Shown: positions 36,112 to 51,520 of the stretch, piece after piece
Numbering within the stretch: the stretch's first letter is position 1
Layout of the letters: the number at the start of each line of letters is the position of its first letter
From: Vanilla planifolia
Taxonomy: Eukaryota > Streptophyta > Magnoliopsida > Asparagales > Orchidaceae
DNA: 64,000 nucleotides
Direction of reading: 5' to 3'
Assembly (NCBI GenBank): GCA_023846275.1
Contig: CM043868.1
Location: forward strand, 21,423,755 to 21,487,754
Position numbers and translations under genes: made by a program
The notes under the pieces: model-generated
What the model was told of the DNA's origin: nothing
What the model saw: only the letters and a program-made list of their open reading frames with translations
Database searches by the model: none

Positions 36112-36220
36112 CTGTGCCCAAATTGGCCGAGACCGAAAGCTGGGGCATAACAAACGATCGGCTCCTCCTTCCGGTTGTAGAACAAATCTGGAGGCAGTGA
36201 CCGATGGAGGCCGTCGACTT
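36112..36220 (-). other. EMF2: EMF2 exon 1, 5' UTR (5' end approximate)
   Basis: A stretch of ordinary GC content between AT-rich flanks ends in a good donor, GGCACAG|GTATGCC (minus strand), at 36,111/36,112. It lacks the EMF2 start, which comes 1.5 kb later, so it is read as a noncoding leader exon. It holds an upstream ATG at 36,148 (MPQLSVS...), a possible uORF. The 5' end is inferred from the candidate TATA box. Confidence 0.5.
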
Positions 36221-36242
36221 GAGAACTAACACTTATAAAAAG

Positions 36243-36249
36243 CTTTATA
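36243..36249 (-). promoter_or_regulatory. EMF2: candidate TATA box of EMF2
   Basis: On the minus strand TATAAAG sits just upstream of a GC-richer stretch that becomes the 5' UTR exon. A second TATAAG lies at 36,232-36,237. A TATA box here would place transcription start near 36,210-36,220. This is inferred from spacing only. Confidence 0.35.
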
Positions 36250-36339
36250 AAATTAGTTAAAAATCCCTTCCAAGAAAATTGCTAGAAGTCGTTTTCGGCT
36301 GAGCTCGATCGTATACAGAGAAGATTTTTGTATACATAT

Positions 36340-39300
36340 ATGAAAATTTACTACTACTAATTCAATAATTTGCATGATGAAAATTTGTGATAACTTTTAT
36401 TACATATGTAAGACATACAAAAGATAATTGTGCAAAATCATAAAATGAAACTAGCCTTTATGATCTTAAAATAATATAATTTATGATATTCATCATTATT
36501 TTCATAGGATGATTATGTATAAAAATTTACTTTAAATATATTTATAATACATCTATAATATACTTATTATACATTTAAAGAAATATATTTTAAATTTCAA
36601 TTAATATATATTTTTAATATATGAAATTATTATTATAAAAAGTATACTATAAATATATTTATACAAATATAAAAATTATATGACATTTTAATTATAATAA
36701 ATATTGTCTTTGATATTTACAACAATTTTATAAATATACTTAATATCATAATAATACACTTATAGTATAATTATGATATGAATATTTATAATATATTTGT
36801 GACATCATAACACAAAAATAGGTCTTTCGATTAGTTATAGCATTTAATATTTTTTAAAAAATTAAAAATTGATAATTTGATATCATAAATAGTTATACAT
36901 AAAAAAATTATAGTTTTCTTGTTTTAATTATAATCACGTAAAAATAAATAAAATAAAATTAAATATATTAAAAATTATTAGAACAAAATTTAATACCAAT
37001 TTAAATTATCAAAATCATTAAAAATGACTTCTAAGTCGAGTGATCAAACAACATCATCATCATAATTTAAAACCTTAATTCATACCACTCTAAAAAAAGA
37101 CAAATATGTAATTTTTTTTTTAAATTATTGCAGCTGAAAAACCTTGAATTTTTTCATGTTTTTCGATTGAGCTATCCCCTCATTGATTTGCTTGAATATA
37201 GTTTTTAAGGATTTTTCAAATTCACTCAAATAAAAAAAAAATTTCATATAATAATTACTATTTAAAGCAGTTTATGAAAATCAAGTTTATCTAACGCAAA
37301 GCAGAGTCAAATGTAGGCCTAAACGTCAAATATGTTGAACAAAATAAACTATATTATATGTAAATTTATTATCTTAAAAAATATATCCCCTTATAAAGTA
37401 ATATAAAGAGAAAAATGTAGATGAAATTCATAAATTCAACAATAACAAAAATGTGTTACAACAAAGAAAAGAATTTTGATACAAAATATTCCAATAAATA
37501 CAAATTTGTCAAAAAAAACTGCATCTAAAATAATGGAATGTAAATGTACAAAATCATTTAGATAATAATCATTTTCAACTACTAAACCATCTATTCAACA
37601 TGTAAGCTGCAAGCCATTTGTAGGCATTTAATCAAAACAAAAAAAAAGATTTGATTAAAATAGCATCTAAGTTGAGGGAATGCACCAATAATGAATTTTG
37701 CAAAACAAAAATAACTATTAGCTCATGCATAACATTCAGTCACAACAACATATAATATCATAAATAAAATATCAATTAAAACATTAAGTAACATTATTAG
37801 ACATCTCTACAACAATGTTAACTAATAAAGACTTATCACAAGTTTATCTAACCAAGTCGAACGAGCAATTTAAATCTTAATGTTAGCACATACCAAAGTT
37901 TTTAAAGCTTTGATAGATAAAAAAAGCTTCAATAATCTCTTAAAACTCAAATCATCAACATTAAATGAAAAATTTAAAGCATTCAAAATGTTCTTAATTA
38001 TTTTGGATAAGAGATTATATGTCATTGAATATAATTTTTCCTAATTTAAGGCATTAAATGGTTTACATGTGCATTAATACAGTGCTAATCAAATTAATAT
38101 CAAAATTCTATTTTTGATACACCCACAATGTTGCTTGTTTTCATGTGCAAATACAAACCATTAGATGAAGTACTTTCTATTTCCCCAATTTGTAGTAATA
38201 AAAAGTTATTATATATGCAAGAGTTCTCTTGTGACCTTGAACACTTTTGTCAACAAATTAAAAAAAATAAAGCTCGTTTAGCAATAATTTGCAATCTCAA
38301 TTCTAGCATCTAATTTTACTAAGGCCATAAATTTTGATATATAAATATATTAAGACAAATATCTTGAGACAACGATCTAATATGCAAGCAATTGTCAACA
38401 AAATATAATATTAAAGCATAAGTTAATGATAAAGTGGCAGGTATTATGGCAAGATTAATTTAGTGGTGATGTTTTTTATTTCATTGTGATCATAAATGAA
38501 AGATACATTACAAGTACTCTTTATACAATCATCTATAACATTTTCTTCTATTAAGTTAAAGAATTTTTATTTTTTTTATTGTTTTGCTATAATGATAAAT
38601 GATTAATTTTCTATTCAAATGTGATATTGTAAAAGTACTTAGCATATGACCTAAAGTAGTATTTACACATCTATTTTTCATTTTTTTTCTTCTAAATAAA
38701 TGATAAAATATTATTTTTCAAATTAATGATCTTAAGAATTTTGGAACTGAGAGAACATTCTTGATTTTATTAATTTGACACAAGAATGACTCAAGAGATA
38801 TGGTTTTCACATGTTAGGAGAAGGATTTGAGAGATAAGACTTTATCTTTAAAGGACATTTCTAATTTGGATGTAATATAAAGATGCTGAACATATTATTT
38901 GAGAATGTTACAGGATACCATATACTAATTAGCATTATGTGACGTGTCTAATTTTTTATAATTACTTAAAAATTAGTCTCTAAATTTGTAACATGAATTA
39001 TTAAGTAAAGTAAGTGATAACACATTAAGAGTTAAGCATAAAGTCTTACTAAATAATTTTATTATTCAATTTTATACAAAATAAAATAAAGACTTTAAGA
39101 TAAATTTTATGTAGAGTACTCTAATAGATAAAAAAATTAATCCTAATTTTAGATTATCACTTGAAAAATAAAAAGTTACAAAAAGAATGCATATTTTTGG
39201 CAATAACGACTTCTAATTCCCTTTAGAGTTGACATGTGGACCACCAAAGATAGAAAAAAGGTAATGAGGTGGAGGTTTGATTTGGTAGAGAAACTTGGTT

Positions 39301-41850
39301 AAAGAGGTAACAAGATGGTAGGCTAGGATCTAGAGTTTTATTATGAAGAGTGATGGTTTGGTAATTGTTTCAAGAGAGTAAAAAGATAGATGAATACTTA
39401 TAGGTGTTGGTAGAAATAAGAATTTGTTTTATTGTTAGCTCTCCCAATATAAGTTCTCTCATCTTAGATCATTATCTCTCATAATGGCAGGAAAGTTAGA
39501 ATCTATTTAATAAGAGTTAAGTACATATTCTTTACTCAAAAAAATAAAAATACACAAATAAAATAAATTTTGTTCATTAATAACTATATTACAATGAAAG
39601 AGCATCTTTTATTTATAGTTAGAGAGCTCAAGGCCTAAAAAATATATCTTTGAAAAATATCATAATATGAAAAAAAAATAATTTTAGAGTTAAATTAGTT
39701 GAGAATCTAAAAGAGATTATTAAAATTTTATAATATTAACTCATAATAAGTCAATCATATTAAATATAAAATATATAAGAAAAGATAATTTTGTGATTAA
39801 ATCACTTAAGAATCTAAACTAGATCTTTAGACCTTCATGATATTAACTCTAATTGGGTCAACCACATGAAATATAAAATATAAAAATATGTAAAAAAAAT
39901 TATGATATAAAAAAATTATGTAATCATGCAACATGACGATCAAACATCCATGATGATACAACTAGGATCCTAGCAGTGGATGAGTTTAGACTTTATGAGT
40001 GGATGTCTTATCTAAATAGAATGTTTGGACGTATTTCAAACATTTGTAGGGTAACTATGAGAAGTAATCATTCTAAAGGTATCAAAATATTCTTTAATTT
40101 TATCTATAAGACAAAGATCTCTTAATATGGCTATAATAATGGCCTCAGAATGTTCTTAAGGATGATCAAGATAAGAACAAAACTAAATCACATGAAGTTT
40201 TATATTATATGTGATTTTTATACTTAATATAATCATTTTTTTAGCTTTGTTATGAATAAGAATCAATAAGACCACATTATCATGGCCCTACCTAACCAAT
40301 TAATCAACGTTATAGATAATTAAGTTTAAAAGTAAATATAAACACTAACAATATATAAAATCTTAGGAATGGACCTAAAATTAAAATAAAAATCAAAACT
40401 CATCTAATATTGACACTTATTCTTTAAATATCATAAGATAAAACTCTTACAACATGAAATATAAAACAAAAGATCTTATATATAGATACATAATATATGA
40501 ATAATAAAAATAAACTATTGACATACATAAGAATTTATGGTCCACGTATCTTCATATCATCAACTACACATGATATCCTACTCATTTAATCAACTAGTAA
40601 GTATGATCCTCAACTATGATATCAAAATTCTTTCTCTAGGTTTAATAAATATATTAAATTTGATATAAATACTAATAAGACTCTAAATAACTCAAAAAAT
40701 AAAATATATAAGATAACAAAATATTAAAAATGCTATAATGTAATATCTTAATGTAAAATGATGCCATGATAATTGAATAAATAGATAACCATAAAGGTAT
40801 TTACCATAATCAAAACTTTTATGTTACATCTAAATCTTCCTGATGAGGCATTATCTCAAACAAATCAAATTTTGTTTTTCACGTAAGAACTCTTCTCACA
40901 AGATTACCCATCCTAAAAGTACTCTACCTCTTACATGTTTAATTCTAGAATTCTCATAGTAACTCATATAGATTTTCCCTTAATAAGCATTTTAATAATT
41001 CAAGATTATTAATTTATTTATAAAGCTCAAGATTTATCATTCTATAGTCAATATGATACTTATTTTCAATATACCCCTCTATTAGAAGTCTTGTAAAAGC
41101 CACTTCTTATGTAATGATTTGTCTCATTAAAACATCACTTAGTAATCACTTATTGCTCGCTTTAGTCCTACGTGTTACAAGAGTTGGGTCACCATTATGT
41201 TTGATGAGTCAAAGTCTTAAATATTTAACATTTCATTCTAATGAACTTGTTTAGTGTGAAACAAATTTACATATAAAGAATGAGCTTTGCATTTTTAAAG
41301 ATAGTAAATTAGTGGTCTTCAAAGTATCTTAAAGTATTTAACAAGCTTTAAAAATTAAATACATGCATCAAATTTGAAAAGATTTTTTTATTATGAAATA
41401 AAATGTTAACTTGTTCATTACTATGCATAACTTCATTCATCTCACTTTGAAATCCTCACTTAAGCATTCACTTGTTCAATCATGTCCTAGATTTAAAATA
41501 TTTATAGAATTCTATTCTTTTAATCATTCTTTTTTTGTTCAAATTCTACTTCAACTATTTGTTGATTTAAGAGATATATAATTATATTTTTTTTATCATT
41601 CTTTTATTGGTTAAATCTTGCTTATATATCTTTATCAAATTTTATGTTAAGTTAAAGTTAAATCTTGATTAAATTAAAAAAAATAATTAGGTTAAGTTTT
41701 TCATAATTTTAAAAAAAGAATTATAAGGCAAATCATGTCCTTGATCAGAACAAAATAAGGTCGAGGCCTGATCTTGGTCTCATGTCATCCTAAACCTACT
41801 TGGGCTAAGGCATATTATGTTTTAAAGGCAACATAAGACCCAAAATTAAC
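36340..41850. other. AT-rich intergenic stretch upstream of EMF2
   Basis: Extremely AT-rich with A and T runs. No gene, RNA or transposon domain recognised on either strand. The short open frames, such as 38,128-38,313, are not supported. Confidence 0.7.
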
Positions 41851-41859
41851 ATGTAATCC

Positions 41860-43275
41860 TGTAATCATATGAGCGAACCCAGGTGATAACATTTTGAACA
41901 CACAAGGGGGGAGCTAGCCCTAATTTGACTCACATAATACACATGGGCAAACATTTATAAAGTGCAAAACTTTTGCATATGTTGAAATGTGGGATTATTT
42001 CTTTATGCCCATTTACTTCCAAAACTGGGAACCCTAAGCACCATCTGATCATGTATTTTGGGACCACATAGCAATGATCATGTCTAACATTTCATGTCTA
42101 AAGCGTACAGAATTCCTCATCATCCAATCTTTGATAAAATGATAATTGTTTCATCAACTGTAAAGAAATTGATCCTTGCTTGACATCTAACAGTCTTGAT
42201 CACATCCAACTTCATTAGATGACTTTCCTTGTGAAATATCTATCCTTGAATTGTGAGTGTCCTAGTTATCCATTTTGAATGTTACGACTAAGATATACTC
42301 TGATTTTATCATTGTTGAATTGAACGATTCAGATCTCATTCGACATGGTCGGATGGCCTAGATCAAATTTATCTTGATTGGACCATCCATATAGATCTAA
42401 TGGTCTGTATCACCTCTGGTCAGATCCAACAGCTCTAGTCCATCCCACTTAAGGGCTAATTCTCTAGTCGTTACATTAACCATTTTGAAAAAAATATTAT
42501 AACATATTTGGAAAAACTTTTTACGTTATTTTGATTATAACTTTTTAATACTTTCTAATGATTATAATCAACTTTTTTCTATAAATATCTAATAATTATA
42601 AATGAAATAACTAATGAATATGAATCAATCTTTGATATCTTAATAAAGTATTGCTTAAAATTTTACTGGCATAAATTTTACTGATAACAACTATAACTTG
42701 TCCTTCTCAAATTTTCCAACTAAGTCTTGCACTTCTTACCTTTTAATTTTTCAATTTTTTCTTAAATTTAATCTTGTTATACCTTATTTTAAGAATCAAC
42801 AAGTACAAAAAGTTGTATGAATTTATCGAAATTTTTTTATCTTGATTTAATTTTTCTTTTTCTCATGGGTTGGGTGGCTCAATATTTACGAAAGCTAAAG
42901 TTTGATTTGATCTCGTAAAAAATCAAGTTAAAATGGAGTTTGTAAAGACTTGAGTTATAGTTGAACATACAAAAACTAGTAGATTGAATATGAATCATAA
43001 GATAAAAATATCAAGTTATAACTTTTTATTAATAGTATTTTTTTCGAACTCGATTCGAGCTCAATATAAGTTATAATTTGAATTGAACTACCTAAAAATT
43101 ATGGTGTCTAATTGTTATTTTTATTTTTTATCATATTAAATATATATATATAATCAAAGTTTTTTATAAATATAAAATTATTTTGAATAATAAATATGAT
43201 AAAATAGTAAAAAAAATTATAAAGTCCATAATTCACCCCCACTCTTTTGGGATTTGCATACTAGTTTTCACTTTG
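41860..43275 (+). repeat. dispersed repeat R2, copy A (inverted partner at 50,165-51,520)
   Basis: Shares ordered similarity with the reverse complement of 50,165-51,520: ACACAAGGGGGGAGC, GAAAGCTAAAGTTTGATTTG, TTATAGTTGAACATAC and CATAATTCACC...GGGATTTGCATA. No coding recognised. Probably a decayed retroelement non-coding part. Confidence 0.7.
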
Positions 43276-44569
43276 ATAAATCTACTAACTTTCACTTGGT
43301 TCATCAATAAATTAAATTAGATTAAAACAGATATTACTTGATACAATATTGTAATATCCCAACCTTCCTAATGAGTTATTGCAATAAACCAACTAGGTTC
43401 TGTCTTTCACACAAATGTCTTTCTCGTATGATCATCCAAACTAAAATTACTCCACTTCTAGCACATTTAATAATAGACTTCTCGTGCACCCTATTTAGGT
43501 CTTTCTCTAAAATGCACCTCACCAATTAAAGTCTATGTATTTACTTATAAATCTTAGGATGTACACTCTTTTACTCGATGTGAGACTTATTCATACTTAA
43601 ATCCCATCACTTAGATGTTTTCCAAGAACTATAACATCTCTAATGAGAATATAGTTACAAGTGACTTGACCTCATGATATAAGATGAGGATGCCATATAT
43701 ACATTGCCTTTAGTATTCTATGTAAGGTAACTAGTTTGATTGAGGATGTCATTCTTACTTAAGTAGATATCAACTGAGGTCATATGATATTGATTTTTAT
43801 ATCTAAAAGAAAAGATTTAAAGTGAAATTGGGTCTCATAAAAAATAATACATTAGAAAATTTAGAATAATAAAATAAATAATGAAAAATTATTTGTATAC
43901 TAACATGTTTTTAATGGTATCATAGTTCTTCTTTTATGATGTATATTTTTACTATTATTTACTGAATCCTTTAAAGTCTCATTGTAATGTACATGATATG
44001 ACATACATACACAACATTGAGAGATAGATGTTGTGGAGGAAGGCCTCACTTATAAGATGTGATAATGGGCAGTGCACTATATAGAGTTAGTTATGTAGCT
44101 TATTGTTGCTTTGTTTTTATATGGACTTAGTTCTATATTTATCATGAAATGAATGGTTATATAAGTATATAGTTATGACATTTTATTTATTATAATATTT
44201 TATTTGGTTTACTTTACATTACTTAGTTAATTGGATTTTGGAGTTTGTCTCATCATCAAATCTTTATAAAGTTGTGTCCTCATATGTATAATTCTATTTA
44301 TATTTAATCTTTGCTTATTATAATTGAATATGGTTAGTTAGATTAGACCTTGACACTAATCACATTGTGTAAAATACTATTGGCTCAATGTGTATCTATA
44401 TATACAGGCATCATCACCCTATCAAATGAGGTATGTCACTTGTAAGGGTGTCTTGATTTTGAAACATAATAAGGATAATACCTCTAAAAATTATTAGTCA
44501 TTATATTTTGTTTTCTTTATTATCAAATAATCATACCAAATCTTCAAGTATCAAATTATTTGTTAACTG

Positions 44570-44678
<109 letters not shown>

Positions 44679-45398
44679 TCACATATGTAAAAATATTTAT
44701 GTAATTTTTTTATTTTCTTGTAAATCTACAAGTTTATAATTTCATAAATGAATAACAAGTGAATAATATGCCAAATAACCATGTCATATGAAAGTGTTAC
44801 AAACCAACTTAATAATCACAAAAAAATTCATTAAAAATACAACAACATTTATTATTATATTATATTATAATCATTAGATTTACTTATCTAAATTTAAATG
44901 AAAGTTTTTATCCATTCTCTTTATATTTTGGATCACCTACAATATCATAAGTAGTCATAAATCACAAAATGTTTCCTTTAAATATGTCTATAATAGCTAT
45001 TCTATTTATCATAAAATTCACATAATCATTTTTATTGATACCTTTTTATTAGCCAAATAACATGGCATCCTTTGAGCTCCACATAAAAAATAGTTTTCCT
45101 AAAACATGTATGCCATACCATCTGTAAAGTACACTGTATCATTCTTTACACTTGACTCTTCTATTGACCGTTATGAATAACTATCCTTTCTATCATTATT
45201 GATTTTTCTTAGCCTAACATATCATTCTTTGTATGTCATGTACCATATATTCTCTTAATAATATATTTTTTATTTGACTCATCTGATGTACTATACTTTG
45301 GCCTATCATTTAGTAACTTCAATTATATTAAACACTTAACCAATGCTTCATACATTAAGCTCACACAAATCAACTTATTGAACTAATTATGCTTGAAC

Positions 45399-45402
<4 letters not shown>

Positions 45403-45435
<33 letters not shown>
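45403..45435. repeat. (TA)n microsatellite
   Basis: Uninterrupted TA run of about 33 bases. Confidence 0.98.
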
Positions 45436-45436
<1 letters not shown>

Positions 45437-47289
45437 CTATTGTATAATACATTCATTCACACATGAGAATGTGCTTTAAATTCTCTCAGGTTTGATTCAA
45501 ATCCATTCCAGTTTTTTTAAAATCATTTTCAAAAGCTTTCTTAACTCACATAACAACTTAAACACTCTTAGGTTTTGCATAAAGCTTGATTGAATTCAAA
45601 AGAAAAATAATTGAATGTTACCTTCACTCCTATAGATTATGTTTCTTTATTTTACTCTTGTAACTTACTTTTAATAATTATTTTCTCCTTATTTTCAATA
45701 ATGATAATTCAAACTACTTTTGATTATAGTTCTCTCTCGAATCATTTTCTTCAATTCATAATCTTAAAATATTTCTCTCTCTTTGATCAAGCCTCTTTCT
45801 CTCTTACTCTTTTTTTGTCACTCTTATATATCTTTTTTTAATTACCCACTTAACCTAACTAAAATTTTTAGTTAATCTAATCCCAACTAAGTTAATAAGG
45901 ATTTTATTACTAAATGATCATGTTTCCCTGAAACAATTTAAGAAATTACTTCAATGTCTTTTGTTTTTAAAAATTAATAAATAATTATCTAAATCTCTAA
46001 AAAAATTTAAGCTCAATGCCATTGGATTCCTTTCGAAGAGCCATTTCTAATGATGTATCTAAATAAAAATTTTAACTTATTTTGAAACCATGACACACAT
46101 CTCAAAACTATACTAATTTATTATTATTTTAAAATCAATAAATTTCTTATCTTAAAAAAATAACTTTATTATATGAAAGCATACAAAATTATAACCCTAT
46201 CAACTTAACTTTTACATTTATAATATATTATATTTAACAAAATTTTGAGATATTATGCATATTATCCTTCTAATATTTTTTTTGAATCATTGAATTTGTA
46301 TTTGTATAAACAAAGTTATGATTGGTTTATTGTAACTTTTAAGAGAATTTTAAATATGAGAAAATTATGACTTGAATATTTAAAATTGGGACTCATTCTT
46401 TATTTGATTTTAAATAGCTAATATTTTTGTTATATTTGATTTTATAATTAGTTAGGATTAGTTATTATTTATTTATCTTCATTCTTATTACTCTAAGAGC
46501 TATTTAGATACTTTAAAAGAGACTCTTATAGAAGATATCAATAATTCATATAAAGATGTGCATCTTTTTCATAATCAAAGGGTAAAAATTGCAATGCCCC
46601 ACCTAGCATAAATCAACACAAATAAATAAATTATATCTATATTAAAAGTTTATCAAGTTAAATAAATTCTATAGTATAAAAATGAGAACATGAGCTAATA
46701 AAAAAGAGTAAGTGTGAAGCAAAGATTCACAATAATCTCAAAACATCTCAACAAAAATAGAAATGTATAATAAAAAATTATCATATATTATGAAAATCAA
46801 TAAATTAAGACTAATACAAAACTTTGAAACTAAGATACATATGTCTTTCCATACATATAATATCACTTATACCTACAAAATATAGTAAGATATTATATAG
46901 AATTTTATATTATCATTTAAAAATCTTTAACTTTGCAAGTGTTAATATCCTATCCTATAATGTAAGTACAAAATATATAGAATATGTTTAGTAAATAAAA
47001 TATTAGTTATAGGTAATAAAATAGTTAAGTAATAGAATAAAATAATAAATAAAAAAATATCTCATAATCTATAGAGAGAGTACTATAACATTACATATAT
47101 AACAATATATGTATATCCAACTTGTCATAATCATATACCACTTTTGTCTTATATTTCTTCCTTTTTGTATTTATTTTTTTATTCAAATTAATTTTTCTTC
47201 TTTATGTCTTTGCTTTTCACATATTCATTCTCATTATAAGTCTAATCTATTTCATTGTCTCTATCTCAATATTTGAGAATCTCATATCA

Positions 47290-47814
47290 CATATAATCAT
47301 CACAAACCTTAACCTTTGACATGTCATGACAACATCTCAAAGTATCATGATATTAGGAAGTGAAATATTACATCATCACTAATCGCTTCTATTTAATGAC
47401 AATATCTTAGGTTAATCGAGAAACTAGGCACTCAGACATACCAGAGCCTCGTCTATCAGTGCTCATGTCACCAGAAGGTAAAGTATCTTATAATCACTAA
47501 TCTTGTCCTCTTAATACCAACAGCTTGGGTTAATAAGAAAACAAAGTTTTTTTACATGCCAGATCCACATCTTTGGATATCCATGACACCAGGAAGCAAA
47601 GTATCTCTTCATCATTACGCTGATGCCTTTAATATGCCATAGACTTAACTTTGAGTATCACAAACTATAAAGTAATGTATACTACACCTATTAGGTCGTT
47701 ATCAAATAAGAGCATACTCTTTCTCAAGCTATATTACAATTGTATCTTTTCTTTTTCTTTTTTCTTTATTTTTTTTTCTTATCATTTGTTTTAATTCATA
47801 GCATGATATAATTC

Positions 47815-47912
<98 letters not shown>

Positions 47913-49560
47913 CAATAATCATAAAGTACTACAAAAAAATAAGAATATATGCAAAAAAAATAAGAGCCATGCAAATATTCACATTTCATACATTATATAA
48001 TAATAATAAAGGATTGTTAAATAATCTATATATATCATAGTTAATTAATTTATCTATTTGATGACTCTATAAAATTACTTTTATTATTTTTCTTTTTTAT
48101 CTATTCTCTTTGTTTGCTATAAAATTTCTATTAGTTCTTATTAATTATAATTCAATTTCTACTATGAAAATATTTTAAAAACTCTACCAAATATATCATA
48201 ATAAACTACTATATTTTTCATTTGTTAACATCATATTATATAATACAATAAATTTATCATACTATATGATCAAAATTATACAAAGATCAAGCCATTGCAT
48301 TACACTAATCATACAAATCCAATCCCTATATCATGCCAATATAAAGCATGATAGTCACTCAATCATATTAAGGATCAGACAAAAGATCCATACTAAGTTT
48401 GTTCATCAAATAAATATACTAGTTTGATCCTCATGTCTTACTTATGTGACTAATATCTTATTCACATTTCAATCTTTACATCATTTAGTATAATCTCTAA
48501 TATCTTACTATATAATCTATACCTTATATTAATCATATATTAAATTATATAATCAAATTTTATTAAAATAATCTGAGAACTAATTGTACATATCTGATTT
48601 CATTTTTGTGCTATTATGATCCATAATAGTGACTTGATTGGATAAGGGATTATATTAAGGATTAGACATATAATCTCTCTTACACATCTCTCATCATGTC
48701 GTACTAGTGTGATCTTATTGTCATACTAATACAATGACATGTACTTTATATAAAACTATTTAATAACTAATCAAATTCATTTTTTGTATGTCATAAGATT
48801 CATAAAATATTTGTTACTATACATGAGATGAGATAAACAATCTTAGAATAATCTTCCATAATGTGTTATACTAGTCTAATTATCTTATCATACCAATACA
48901 ACAACCACAAATTATTAAAATCAAACCAAACAATTATTCAATCCAAAAGTTCTTACATCATCGTATAAGTACGACTAGCTGATCACACCAATATGATCCT
49001 TAACAAATTCCCTTACAAAGGGAGCTTTGGTATACTTTTTACCTTTTCATGCTATGTTTACAAAGCAAAACCAAAAATCACTTTCTTTCTCATAGGTTTT
49101 TTACATGTCTCTTTTATCTCCTTGATTTTCTTAAAGGACACCATAGTTTTCATTACTTCTCTCCAAATGCCCTTTTCTTTTTTTACTACTATTTATCTCT
49201 CCCTCTCTCCTAAAATTTTCCAAATGTAGCCACTAATTCTAGAGCAAGTGAGCAAGATGTATCCTCTTATTAAATAAAAGGTTTCAAATAATTCTTTTTA
49301 TTACAATTTTTTAAAAATTCATAAAAAATTAAATTTATAGAAATTAAAAAATCATATAACAAAGAATTCCTCATGATGAGACATTTGCAATAATACACTC
49401 AAATATAAAATCTAGTAATTAGTATTTTAATATACTTTTAAGGTACTCATAACTTAATATATTTTTAAATTTTAAATGTACAATACTTATATTTAATATA
49501 TAAAATATTTATTAAGAGTATATAAAAGTTTAATTAGGTGTGTTATCATAGCTAAGATCT
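47290..49560 (+). repeat. dispersed repeat R1, copy A (direct partner at 61,300-63,755)
   Basis: Collinear with 61,300-63,755. Landmarks in order: degenerate ~110-bp sub-repeats with AAAGTATCTTATAATCACTA, a GTAATGTATxCxACA word, a CA microsatellite, GATCCATACTAAGTTTGTTC/GATCCATAATAAACTTATTT, a CTCTCCCTCTCTC tract and AGTTTAATTAGGTGTGTTATC. No protein domain seen; a large decayed element is likely. Confidence 0.75.
47815..47911. repeat. compound (TA)n(CA)n microsatellite
   Basis: TA repeats to about 47,883, then about 14 CA units. It sits at the same relative place in repeat R1 as the CA tract at 61,932. Confidence 0.99.
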
Positions 49561-50164
49561 ACTTTGGATATATTTTGGTCTTTAAAGTGTTGTAAGCTAC
49601 TTTAAGTATGGCGATTAATTTTAAGAGGTTTGGAATCTACTTGTATTGGATTTGCTATTTTTTTAATAAATATTTTTCTTATTATTCCAATGTTTTATCT
49701 GTGTTTCTACAACATTTCTTTAGTCATTTCACTATTTTTCATTATCGTCGTTTTGTATGACTTAACTCAATTGGGATGGATCAGATCATCTTGTATTAGA
49801 GTGATAGATACTGATAATACAATAACAACTTGTGGTATTTCGATAATTCATGGGTTTTACATTCATCTTAAAGGAATAACTAAAGATAGCTAGGGTGTTC
49901 TTAAAAATTTGGTGGAATTTGGACATCTAAGAGAGTGTATGGTAAACTTAGTATGATAAAATATGAGAAACATGAGAATTTGGCTTGTCATTGAGATATC
50001 AAATTCTAAGCAGAGGAGTTTAAGAGCATAATGGAGTAAGTTTTTTTTGTTAAGATAGTTGCTATAGTTATTGTTACCTTACAAAAAATCTTTTATGCCA
50101 AAAAGTATAAGCCTAACTGACAAAAAAAGCTAGCAAGTAAAAATCAGGTTAGGTGAGGAATTTA

Positions 50165-51520
50165 AGTAAAAACTATTATGCAAATCCCATAAAAGGGAAG
50201 GTGAATTATGAGTTTTAAAATATTTTTACTAATTTTAGGATTATATTTATTTTTCAAAATTTTATTATAAAAATAAATTTATGTTTTTAAAAAATATTGA
50301 TATATAAATATATTAATTTATAATTTTTATAATTAAATAATAAAAATAAAGTTGAAATGGTATATCAAATTTTTATGTGGTTTGATTCAAACTAGAACTT
50401 ACATCTACTCCCAACTAAAGTCAAGAAAAACTAAATTAGTAAAAGAGTTATAACTTGAGATTTTTTCTCATAGTTTATCTTCACTCTACTTGAGATTTTT
50501 TCTTATAGTTTACCTCTAATATATTAGCTTCAATATGTTCAACTATAACCAAGACTTTTATGAGCTTAATCTCAACTCAATATTTTACAAAATCAAATTA
50601 AACTTGGTCTTTCACAAATGTTGGTCCCCCCAACTCAAAGGAAAAAATATAACAAGAAATAATTTTTTGATAAAAATGTATAAATTTTTTATGCATGTGA
50701 ATGAATATAGAAAGATACAAAGAGTTTAAAATTATGAAAAGAATTAAGAAAAAAGCTTAAAAGAATTATACTTAGTTTGAAGAATTTAAAATTTTGAGTA
50801 GCCATAATTCGTAGATGCTGAAAAGAGAAATTTACACCAATAAAGTATGATACATCTCTTCTTTGAGATTTTAAAATCTTATTCACATTCATTAATCATT
50901 TTATTAAAAATTATTAATTATTTATAAAAAAATATTATTATAACTATTACAAAGTTAAGGAAAAACTACTTTCAAACAGCTTAAAAGCTTTTCCAAATGG
51001 CGTAAATTATTCTAAAATGATTGCCTAGAGTCGTTGGATCAAAGAATAGAAGTTTTGGATCATTAGATCAAAAGTAGTAAAAGTAGATGAGTTATAGATG
51101 GTTGGATCAAGGAAGAAAAGATTTGGGCCATTGATCAAGTTAAATGAGTTCAAGATCGTTCGCTTAATCAATGCTAAAATTGGGAACGATCGTAGTCATA
51201 GAATTCAAAATGGATAATTTGAAGCCACACGATACAAAGAAAAATATTTCAAGATGTAAAAATAAACAAATTCGTTTGATGAAGTTAGACGTAATATTTA
51301 CCATCTGATGAGAGCTTAGAAGCAAGGCTTAAAGGAAGGTGAGATTTTAGTGATTCGATTAACGATCAGATGCATGGTTTAAGTGTTATGCATTATGTAA
51401 GAATATAGTCTCACATTGCAGAGAAAAGAATACCTTTGCTCATTATAATAACTTATGTGGGTGTTATAAGCGAGTTGAGCTAAGGTTGGCTCTCTCTTGT
51501 GTGCTTGAGATTTCATCTCC
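50165..51520 (-). repeat. dispersed repeat R2, copy B (inverted)
   Basis: Its reverse complement follows copy A at 41,860-43,275, for example CATAATTCACCTTCC...ATGGGATTTGCATAATAG and TTATAGTTGAACATAT. The two copies enclose about 7 kb. Confidence 0.7.
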
